Source: Rhodanobacteraceae bacterium UBA703 (GTDB lineage: Bacteria; Pseudomonadota; Gammaproteobacteria; Xanthomonadales; Rhodanobacteraceae). From it: a stretch of 6,256 nucleotides of DNA. The stretch covers positions 1 to 6,256 of the forward strand of contig DBMH01000304.1 in NCBI GenBank assembly GCA_002297645.1. The letters run 5' to 3'. Below the pieces are notes generated by a model. It searched no databases and had not been told where the DNA came from. It saw nothing but the letters and a program-made list of their open reading frames with translations. Positions 1 through 5,914 of the stretch are shown here, one piece after another (the first letter of the stretch is position 1; each line of letters opens with the position of its first letter). The position numbers and the translations under genes are program-made.

Positions 1-22
1 CCCTCCCCCGCGAGGGGGAGGG
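1..22 (-). terminator. Perfect 9-bp hairpin downstream of the protease gene; terminator or repeat unit
   Basis: Bases 1-9 and 14-22 are exact reverse complements (CCCTCCCCC and GGGGGAGGG) around a 4-base loop. The stem begins 24 nt past the stop codon of the subtilase gene, which is where a transcription terminator would sit. Whether a T-run follows on the minus strand cannot be seen, because the window ends here. Very C/G-rich perfect palindromes of this kind also occur as dispersed intergenic repeats in high-GC proteobacteria, so this may be a repeat copy that also acts as a terminator. The structure is directly visible; its function is inferred. Confidence 0.5.
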
Positions 23-46
23 CGCACCGGACGAGGGCGCGTTCCG

Positions 47-1468
47 CTAGCGCGTCGCGGCGTCCGCATCCAGCATGCCGGCACCGAAGTACTGGCGATT
101 GCCGAGGTTCTGCGCCGACGACTTCAGCCATGCCCGCACGTGACCGGTCGTCCAGGACGGATGCATCGAGCGGACCTGCGCGGCGACCGCGCTGACGTGC
201 GGCGTCGCCATCGACGTGCCGGCCATCCAGGCGTAGGCCGCCGCCCCGCTGTCCGGACGGATGTAGTCGTTGAGGATCAGGTAGTCCGGATCGCAGGCGG
301 CGCCCGGCCCGCAATCGCCCCCCGGTGCCGTGATGTCGATCGAGGACGCGCCGTAGTTCGAGTAGAAGGCAAGGATGTCGCTGCCGGGAGCGGCGACGAG
401 GCCGTCGGCACCGGCGACCAGGTCGCTGGTCGCGCTCGCGGAAACGCTGACGATCGACGGGATGTCGCTCGGTACGTGGGCGATCACGCCGTTGAGGTCG
501 AACTCCTCGTTGCCCGCGGCCGCGACGAGCAGGGCGCCGTTGCGGTCGGCCCATTTCGCCACGCGGCTCCAGGCTTGCCAGGACGCCGCACTGCCTTTCT
601 GGTTGCGGAAGATCTCTCCGCCCAGGCTCATGCTGATGACCGGGTAGCCGCGCTGCGTGGCGTCGATGATCGCCGCGAACAGCGGGCCGTCGAAGGCGCC
701 GGTCCGCTCCACCCGTCCCGCCACCGGATCGGTATAGCGGTAGTGGTCGAACACCTTGTACACACCGATCGACGCATCCGGCGCCACGCCGACCACGCGT
801 CCGCCACCGAACTTTGCCGCGATCGTGCCGGCGACGTGCGTGCCGTGCGGCTCGTAGTTCGCCGGCTCCGGCGAGCAGCCGTCCGCCGGCGTCCAGTCGG
901 GGAACGCATCGAAGTCGATGTACGAGGCATAGACCGGATAGCCGGCCGTCGCGCCCGGGCCGCCGGACGTGCTGCAGTACGACGTCGAATACGAAGCGTC
1001 CACCTTCCCGGCCAGGTCGGGATGGTCGTCCATCGTGCCGACGTCGAGCACCGCCACGCGCGGCTTCACGGCCGCCAGCGGCAGCCTCGCCCACACGGCC
1101 GGCGCATTCACGCGCCGCATGTCCCACTGCAATCCGTAGAGGTTGTCCGACGGCAGCGGCTGCGCGGCGGGCATCGCCGGCGAGGCTTCCTGCGCCAGCG
1201 GCTCGGACGCCGTGAACACATGCTCGGGACCGACCGCGAACACGCGCTTGTCGCCGGCGATCCGTCCCGCGAAAGCGGCGTCGCCGTCGACGGAGACGAC
1301 TCCGATTGGCGCGTAGGAACGGGACAGGCGACCGCCGTAGCCCGCCACGAGGCGGGCCGTATCGGCCGGCACCTGATCCGACTTGAACACCACGAGATAC
1401 GGCTGGGCGGCGGCCACCGCCGGGACGAGCAACGCTGTGGCGAGCAGCGAACGTGCCAGGACTTTCAT
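47..1468 (-). CDS. Secreted S8 family (subtilisin-like) serine protease
   Basis: A 473-residue exported endopeptidase. Residues 1-21 form a signal peptide (MKVLAR, a hydrophobic core, then an Ala-rich stretch) with likely cleavage before QPY. Residues 22-85 look like an I9-type propeptide (YLVVFKSD, then VVSVDGD), which in this family acts as a folding chaperone and inhibitor. The S8 domain spans about 110-470. The catalytic triad is visible: Asp142 in VAVLDVGTMDDHPDL, His208 in HGTHVAGT and Ser419 in GTSMATPH, with oxyanion-hole Asn320 in AAAGN. The Asp is followed by Val-Gly rather than the usual Thr/Ser-Gly. The region between the Asp and His motifs is long (about 65 residues) and carries Cys165 and Cys198; Cys386 and Cys392 lie further on, so disulfides are possible. 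No PPC, P or other C-terminal domain follows the catalytic domain. The ATG is supported by the signal peptide and a GGAG site 6 nt upstream. Family assignment is certain; the substrate is unknown. Confidence 0.95.
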   Translation of the reverse strand: MKVLARSLLATALLVPAVAAAQPYLVVFKSDQVPADTARLVAGYGGRLSRSYAPIGVVSVDGDAAFAGRIAGDKRVFAVGPEHVFTASEPLAQEASPAMPAAQPLPSDNLYGLQWDMRRVNAPAVWARLPLAAVKPRVAVLDVGTMDDHPDLAGKVDASYSTSYCSTSGGPGATAGYPVYASYIDFDAFPDWTPADGCSPEPANYEPHGTHVAGTIAAKFGGGRVVGVAPDASIGVYKVFDHYRYTDPVAGRVERTGAFDGPLFAAIIDATQRGYPVISMSLGGEIFRNQKGSAASWQAWSRVAKWADRNGALLVAAAGNEEFDLNGVIAHVPSDIPSIVSVSASATSDLVAGADGLVAAPGSDILAFYSNYGASSIDITAPGGDCGPGAACDPDYLILNDYIRPDSGAAAYAWMAGTSMATPHVSAVAAQVRSMHPSWTTGHVRAWLKSSAQNLGNRQYFGAGMLDADAATR

Positions 1469-1474
1469 GGGTTT

Positions 1475-1478
1475 CTCC
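1475..1478 (-). promoter_or_regulatory. Shine-Dalgarno site of the S8 protease gene
   Basis: The minus strand reads CTGGAGAAACCC immediately before the ATG at 1468, placing GGAG 6 nt from the start. This fixes the start that includes the signal peptide and indicates independent translation rather than coupling to eda. Confidence 0.7.
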
Positions 1479-1551
1479 AGGCGGAAAGTGAGAACCAGAT
1501 CACATTCGCCCTTCCCGCGCCCCAGTTACCACCGTGAAGACGGCGGGGCAC

Positions 1552-1578
1552 GCTGCGCCGCAGCAGATGCGGCGCCGC
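1552..1578 (-). terminator. GC-rich hairpin between eda and the protease gene, possible terminator
   Basis: GCGCCGCA (1555-1562) and TGCGGCGC (1568-1575) form a perfect 8-bp stem with a 5-base loop. Two more pairs lie beyond one mismatch. The hairpin starts about 40 nt past the eda stop codon, where the Entner-Doudoroff transcript could end. No T-run follows on the minus strand (the next bases are mostly G/C), so it is not a classical intrinsic terminator. It could instead pause polymerase, protect the 3' end, or be a chance structure in GC-rich DNA. Confidence 0.3.
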
Positions 1579-1618
1579 CGCCCGTCACGACGCCGCGATC
1601 CCGGCCGTCCGCTGCCGG

Positions 1619-2284
1619 CTATCCGCCGCCGGCGAGCGCGGACGCGCGACGTGACGCCTCGATGATGAGGTCGTAGCGACCGCGCGCGATCCAGTCGCGC
1701 GAGACCATCCACGAGCCGCCGACGCAGGCCACGTTCGGCTGCGCCAGGTATTGCGCGGCATCGACCTCGCCGATGCCGCCGCTCGGTGCGAGCAGCATGT
1801 CCGGCACCGGACCCTGCAGCAGCCGCACCAGTTGCAGGCCGCCGAGCGCACCGACCGGGAACAGCTTCGCGATGCGGAATCCGCGCCCGGAAAGCTCGAG
1901 CAACTCGGTCGGCGTCGCCGCCGCCGGTGTCGCCGGAATGCAGGACTCGACCAGCGCTTCCGCCAGCGCCGTCGTGGTGCCCGGCGTGACGAGGAAATCC
2001 ACTCCGACCCGGCGAGCCCGCTCGATGTCCGCCGGAACGCGCACCGTGCCCGCCCCCACGACGACGCCGGGCACTTCCTGCTTGATCGCGACGATCGCGT
2101 CGAGCGAGGCCGGCGTGCGCAGGGCGATCTCGATCGTGCCGAGACCGCCCTGCTGCAGTGCCCGCGCCACGGCGACGCCCTGTGTCGCCGAATCGACCGT
2201 GACGACAGGCAGCACGCGCGCCGCGCGCATCGTGGCGATCGCGGCGTCCTGGCTGGCGGGGAAATCGGAAGTACGCTTCATCAT
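1619..2284 (-). CDS. eda: 2-dehydro-3-deoxy-6-phosphogluconate (KDPG) aldolase
   Basis: A 221-residue cytoplasmic class I aldolase. It cleaves KDPG to pyruvate and glyceraldehyde 3-phosphate, the last specific step of the Entner-Doudoroff pathway. Its length is close to the E. coli enzyme (about 213). Visible family motifs are Glu52 and Arg56 in TIEIALRT, the GAGT block at 77-80, Pro101 in VTPGTTT, Schiff-base Lys140 in RIAKLFP, and the phosphate-binding PSGGI (167-171) and VGGSWM (188-193) segments. Two substitutions are mild: PGxxT reads PAAAT (120-124), and the FPAE block reads FPVG (142-145). The start is a tandem ATG ATG; the upstream one is taken, and a TGAGG Shine-Dalgarno lies 8 nt before it. 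The gene begins 10 nt after the stop of the secreted protein gene, which suggests co-transcription and translational coupling. A related KDPGal aldolase is possible from sequence alone, but edd and pgl nearby favour KDPG. Confidence 0.95.
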   Translation of the reverse strand: MMKRTSDFPASQDAAIATMRAARVLPVVTVDSATQGVAVARALQQGGLGTIEIALRTPASLDAIVAIKQEVPGVVVGAGTVRVPADIERARRVGVDFLVTPGTTTALAEALVESCIPATPAAATPTELLELSGRGFRIAKLFPVGALGGLQLVRLLQGPVPDMLLAPSGGIGEVDAAQYLAQPNVACVGGSWMVSRDWIARGRYDLIIEASRRASALAGGG

Positions 2285-2292
2285 CGATACGG

Positions 2293-2297
2293 CCTCA
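2293..2297 (-). promoter_or_regulatory. Shine-Dalgarno of eda overlapping the upstream stop codon
   Basis: The minus strand reads CCTGAGGCCGTATCG before the first ATG of eda. The TGA of the preceding gene is part of the TGAGG ribosome site, 8 nt from the start. Ribosomes finishing the secreted protein gene would end on the eda initiation site, the arrangement expected for translational coupling. Confidence 0.7.
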
Positions 2298-3926
2298 GGA
2301 TCCCGGGGTCGCCAGCCGTGACGAAGGCGGCGTACGCGTCGTGCCCGGCATCACTCGCGGCGCCGGGCGCACCGACGCGCGGAACGCGACGGGCGCGGGA
2401 GCGGTTCCGTCGAAGCCGTCGGCGAAGATCGACTGCTCGCCCTTCAGCAACGACATCTCGTAGGTCTTCCTGAAATTGGCGCCGAAGTCCTCGTTGTGCC
2501 CCCATCCCCCGAGTGGACTGGTAGGCCAGATCACCCAGGTGCTTCCCGGCACGAAACGCTGGTCGTGCAAGGGCAGCGGCAACGTAGGACCGCCGACCGG
2601 CTCGATCGCCGTCAGGACGTAGTCCCCCGCCGACAACCAGCGTCGACCGCCGGCGAAGGCGACGTCGTAGCTGCCGCCCTCGTCGTATGCGCACGGCACG
2701 GGAACCGTGGTGTCGATGACGTCGCCCGGCCGATGGCTGACCGCGTCGAAGGAACGCAGGTTCAATACGAAGTCGAAACCGGGGCACGGGTTGGGCGTGG
2801 GCGGAGTCCCGCCGTCGTCCGGCGCGATCGGCAGCATCGCGAAACGCGCACCGTCGTAGTACGCGCCGGAGGGAACGCTCAGCATCACGCCCAGTTCGCC
2901 GCCGTTGCCGGCGCCGATGCCGAGCACTCCCGTCGCCGCGCCCTCCCAGCGGGCCAGTTCACTGCCCCCGATGACCGGGCCCGCGACTTCGACCGTATTG
3001 TTCGCCACGTCCTCGTCGACCTCGTCCATCGACGCGTCGTAGCGCAGCGTCCAGGTACCGTCGCCGGCGAAAACCACAGGCGTATCGAACGTCAGCGCCT
3101 GGCTCTCGCCGGCACCCAGCGACGGCAACGGCGTCGAGGACGACGCCGCTCCCCCGTCGGTACCTCCGAGCAGGGGTGTCGCCGTCGCGACGACGTGCGT
3201 CACGGCGACGCCCCCCACGTTGCTCACCGACAGCGCCGGCGGCGAAACGATCGACTCGCCGCCCGGGACGCGCGCATATTCGCCGACGAAAGGAAGCGGC
3301 GCCTCCACGAGGATATCGGCCTCCATGCTCTTCACGAGCACGTCGTCGATCAGCAACAGGAACTTGTCGTTGCTGTTGTTGCGGAACCCCAGATAGATCG
3401 TCTGGCCGCCGTACGTCGAAAGATCGACCTGGCGCGAAGTCCAGGCAGCTTCCTCGGCGCCGTTGGAGTACACGACGGTGCTGGCCGACTGGTTCGCCTG
3501 CGTCGGCGCGGAACCGGTCTTGACGCGAACCTCGTAGCTGTCGCGGAAATTGGGGTCGTAGCTCACGGCTCGCCACCGCAGCATTCCGCCGGCGGCGGGC
3601 AGGACGATCGCCGGCGACCACATCCAGTCATCCGCCGGGCCGGGCGGTGCGTACCAGGAAGTGCTGAAGGCCGCGCACTGCGCCCCGTCGAACTTGAAGT
3701 CCTCGCGCACGATCCAGGCGTCGTTGACGTAGCTGACCGACGCGTCCGGCGTCCGCCCGTCCACGTTGAACCGGGTCCAACCGGGCGGGAACGCGGGATT
3801 GCCGTTGCGCCCGTAGCAATCCGAGGGATCGCCACCCGGGACGGAGAACGATTCGTGGAACAGGTCGGCGGCCATGCTCCACGGCGAGGCGAACACGAAC
3901 GCGACCGACAACGTACCTGCCCTCAT
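2295..3926 (-). CDS. Secreted multidomain protein with choice-of-anchor J (cleaved adhesin-like) domain
   Basis: A 543-residue exported protein of unknown specific role. Residues 1-19 form a signal peptide with likely cleavage after SMA. Residues 22-198 resemble a choice-of-anchor J / cleaved adhesin domain: it opens with FHESFS, continues with PPGWTRFNVDG, NDAWIV and DDWMWSPAI, and ends with TIYLGFRNNS and LLLIDDVLV. Such domains are beta-sandwiches on secreted or surface proteins. Residues 203-318 look like a CARDB-type Ig-like domain (LSVSNVGG, LGAGESQALTF, VDEDVANNTVEV). Residues 322-495 form a third probable beta-sandwich that I cannot name; it holds Cys381 and Cys412, which might pair. 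IFADGFD (500-506) resembles short C-terminal motifs in many secreted Xanthomonadales proteins, and a 37-residue Pro/Ala/Arg/Thr-rich tail follows. No catalytic motif or membrane anchor is seen. The start is supported by the signal peptide and an AAGGGGGGAG ribosome site. The gene lies between edd and eda, an unexpected place for an exported protein. Confidence 0.85.
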   Translation of the reverse strand: MRAGTLSVAFVFASPWSMAADLFHESFSVPGGDPSDCYGRNGNPAFPPGWTRFNVDGRTPDASVSYVNDAWIVREDFKFDGAQCAAFSTSWYAPPGPADDWMWSPAIVLPAAGGMLRWRAVSYDPNFRDSYEVRVKTGSAPTQANQSASTVVYSNGAEEAAWTSRQVDLSTYGGQTIYLGFRNNSNDKFLLLIDDVLVKSMEADILVEAPLPFVGEYARVPGGESIVSPPALSVSNVGGVAVTHVVATATPLLGGTDGGAASSSTPLPSLGAGESQALTFDTPVVFAGDGTWTLRYDASMDEVDEDVANNTVEVAGPVIGGSELARWEGAATGVLGIGAGNGGELGVMLSVPSGAYYDGARFAMLPIAPDDGGTPPTPNPCPGFDFVLNLRSFDAVSHRPGDVIDTTVPVPCAYDEGGSYDVAFAGGRRWLSAGDYVLTAIEPVGGPTLPLPLHDQRFVPGSTWVIWPTSPLGGWGHNEDFGANFRKTYEMSLLKGEQSIFADGFDGTAPAPVAFRASVRPAPRVMPGTTRTPPSSRLATPGS

Positions 3927-3929
3927 GGG

Positions 3930-3939
3930 CTCCCCCCTT
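3930..3939 (-). promoter_or_regulatory. Strong purine-rich ribosome binding site of the secreted protein gene
   Basis: The minus strand reads AAGGGGGGAG followed by CCC and ATG. Its G-rich core can pair with the 16S anti-Shine-Dalgarno at several registers, the best about 5-9 nt from the start. It fixes the start that retains the signal peptide. Confidence 0.6.
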
Positions 3940-3942
3940 GAT

Positions 3943-3966
3943 CGAAAAGACCGCGAGCATAGCTCG
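3943..3966 (-). terminator. Small hairpin followed by a T-run between edd and the secreted gene; weak terminator-like
   Basis: On the minus strand CGAGC (3966-3962), loop TAT, and GCTCG (3958-3954) form a perfect 5-bp stem. It is followed by CGGTCTTTT. This is the outline of an intrinsic terminator, but the stem is short and the T-run is interrupted and offset by 3 nt. It starts about 20 nt past the edd stop. It may partly reduce transcription into the secreted gene and eda, or mark an RNA processing point. Function is inferred. Confidence 0.3.
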
Positions 3967-3986
3967 ATTCGAACACCAGCCTGCGT

Positions 3987-5897
3987 TCAGGCGTCCTTCG
4001 CTTCGAACGGCGCATGCGCCGTCACGCGCCCGACGTCGTACTCGGTCTCGGTGATCCGCTTGTCACCGCCGCGACCGGGCGGCGCTCCGCACGAGATCGA
4101 CAGCGCGCCCTCGTCGGCCGGTCCGACATGGGCGCGATTGAACGCGAACAGCACGCGGCCGAGGTCGTCGCCGGGCGTCGCGGTGTTCGCGGCCGGGCGA
4201 CGCTCGCGCCATTCGGCTTCGTCGACGACGACCTCGAGCCGGCCGCCCTCGCCGTCGATGAGCACCCTGTCGCCGTCCCGCAGGTTCGCGATGGCGCCGC
4301 CGACGGCGGCTTCCGGCGTCACGTGGATCGCCGACAGCACCTTGCCGGACGCACCGGACAGGCGGCCGTCGGTGAGCAACGCGACGCGGCGCCCCTGGTT
4401 CTGCAGCATGCCGAGCAGCGGCATCAGGCTGTGCATCTCCGGCATGCCGTTCGCGTGCGGCCCCTGGTAGCGGACGACCGCGACGAAGTCGCGCGGCAGG
4501 CGGCCGGCCTTGTGGCGCGCACGCAGTTCGGCCGGATCGTCGACGACCACGGCCGGTGCCTCGATGCGGCGATACTCCGGCCTCACCGCCGACACCTTCG
4601 CCAAGGCGCGGCCGATCGCGCCGCGCAGCAGGCGCAGGCCGCCGGTCGGTTCGAATGGGGCCGACGCCGGACGCAATACCGTTTCATCGCCGCTCGCGGC
4701 CGCCGCATCAGCCCACTCCAGCGAACCGTCGCGCAGCCTCGGCTCGCGCGCATACGCACGAAAGCCTCCGTCGACGACGGTGTCGAGTTCGAACAGCAAC
4801 CCCGCGTCGAGCAGCTCGCGCAGCAGGAATGGCGTGCCGCCTGCCGCCTGGAAGCGGTTCACGTCGGCGTCGCCGTTCGGATAGATGCGCGCGAGCAGCG
4901 GCACGACCTCCGCCAGAGCCTCGAAATCCTCCCAGGTCACGATCAACCCGGCTGCGCGCGCGACCGCGACGAAGTGGATCGTGTGGTTGGTCGAGCCACC
5001 GGTCGCGAGCAGCGCGACGATGGCGTTGACGATCGCGCGCTCGTCGACGAGCCTTCCGATAGGGCGGTAGTCGTCGCCCAGCGCGGTGATCGCGGCGGCA
5101 CGCGCAGCCGCCGCCTCGGTCAAGGCGTCGCGCAACGGCGTGCCGGGAGGAACGAACGAGGTCCCCGGTAGCTGCAGCCCCATCGCCTCGAGCAGGATCT
5201 GGTTCGAGTTCGCCGTGCCGTAGAACGTGCACGTGCCCGGCGCGTGGTACGAGGCCGCTTCCGCATCGAGCAGTTCATCGCGCGTCGCCTGCCCCGCCGC
5301 GTAGCGCTCCCGCACCTCCGCCTTGGTCTTGTTCGGAATCCCCGAGGGCATCGGGCCGGCCGGCACGAACACGAACGGCAAATGGCCGAACGCGAGCGCG
5401 CCGATCAGGAGTCCCGGCACGATCTTGTCGCAGACGCCGAGCAGCAGCGCGGCGTCGAACATGTCGTGGCAGAGCGCGATCGCGGTCGCCTGCGCGATGA
5501 CGTCGCGCGAGAACAGCGACAACTCCATGCCGGGCCGGCCTTGCGTGACGCCGTCGCACATCGCCGGCACGCCGCCGGCGACCTGCGCGGTCGCCCCCGC
5601 CGCACGCGCGGCACGCTTGATGCGATCCGGATACGTCCCGAACGGCTGGTGCGCCGAGAGCATGTCGTTGAACGCGGTGACGATGCCGATGTTCGGCGCC
5701 GAGCCGCTCCTGAGGGCGCTCTTGTCGGTCTCGCCGCAGGCCGCGAAACCGTGCGCGAGATTGCCGCAGGAAAGATGCGCGCGATTCGGCCCGCGCGTGC
5801 GGGAGCTATCGCAGCGATTCAGGTAGGCGCGACGGTGCTCGCGGCTGCGTTCACGGATGCGCGCGGCGACTTCTTCGAGACGGGGGTGCGTCGACAT
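3987..5897 (-). CDS. edd: Phosphogluconate dehydratase (6-phosphogluconate dehydratase)
   Basis: A 636-residue cytoplasmic iron-sulfur dehydratase of the IlvD/Edd family. It converts 6-phosphogluconate to KDPG, the defining step of the Entner-Doudoroff pathway. It aligns with E. coli Edd along its whole length as far as I can recall. Conserved blocks are CGNLAHGFAAC (44-54), FNDMLSAHQPF (76-86), GGVPAMCDGVTQG (108-120), GVCDKIVPG (154-162), SYHAPGTCTFYGTANSNQ (216-233), ALLATGGSTNHT (295-306), YPNGDADVNRFQAAGG (339-354), RYQGPHANGMPE (476-487) and LTDGRLSGASGKV (508-520). Cys156 and Cys223 match the recognised cluster ligands; Cys44 or Cys114 may contribute. The usual GKVPSAIHV reads GKVLSAIHV, a Pro to Leu change at 521. 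The protein runs about 33 residues past the E. coli C-terminus. The gene starts 17 nt after pgl and lacks a recognisable Shine-Dalgarno, so reinitiation after pgl is plausible. The ATG start matches the family N-terminus. Confidence 0.97.
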   Translation of the reverse strand: MSTHPRLEEVAARIRERSREHRRAYLNRCDSSRTRGPNRAHLSCGNLAHGFAACGETDKSALRSGSAPNIGIVTAFNDMLSAHQPFGTYPDRIKRAARAAGATAQVAGGVPAMCDGVTQGRPGMELSLFSRDVIAQATAIALCHDMFDAALLLGVCDKIVPGLLIGALAFGHLPFVFVPAGPMPSGIPNKTKAEVRERYAAGQATRDELLDAEAASYHAPGTCTFYGTANSNQILLEAMGLQLPGTSFVPPGTPLRDALTEAAAARAAAITALGDDYRPIGRLVDERAIVNAIVALLATGGSTNHTIHFVAVARAAGLIVTWEDFEALAEVVPLLARIYPNGDADVNRFQAAGGTPFLLRELLDAGLLFELDTVVDGGFRAYAREPRLRDGSLEWADAAAASGDETVLRPASAPFEPTGGLRLLRGAIGRALAKVSAVRPEYRRIEAPAVVVDDPAELRARHKAGRLPRDFVAVVRYQGPHANGMPEMHSLMPLLGMLQNQGRRVALLTDGRLSGASGKVLSAIHVTPEAAVGGAIANLRDGDRVLIDGEGGRLEVVVDEAEWRERRPAANTATPGDDLGRVLFAFNRAHVGPADEGALSISCGAPPGRGGDKRITETEYDVGRVTAHAPFEAKDA

Positions 5898-5914
5898 GGT
5901 CCGGACCCGTTGGC

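Noticed and set aside
140..1537. Long plus-strand open frame (465 codons) opposite the S8 protease
   Set aside because: It is very rich in Arg, Ala, Gly and His and has no recognisable motif. It lies almost wholly antisense to a protease with all catalytic motifs. Long antisense open frames are expected in high-GC DNA where stop codons are rare.
1469..1618. Sigma-70 promoter for the protease in the eda-protease gap
   Set aside because: TTCACG and TGTGAT are partial matches to the -35 and -10 boxes, but they are about 28 nt apart, well outside the usual 16-18. No convincing promoter can be called.
1751..2473. Plus-strand open frame opposite eda and the end of the secreted gene
   Set aside because: It is antisense to a complete KDPG aldolase with its active-site Lys and has no independent support.
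2496..3941. Long plus-strand open frame (481 codons) opposite the secreted protein gene
   Set aside because: Its composition is Arg/His/Val-rich with no domain signature, and it mirrors the coding pattern of the minus-strand gene. The minus-strand gene has a signal peptide, recognisable domains and a ribosome site.
4014..5171. Plus-strand open frame (385 codons) opposite edd
   Set aside because: It is fully antisense to a highly conserved enzyme and has no motif of its own.
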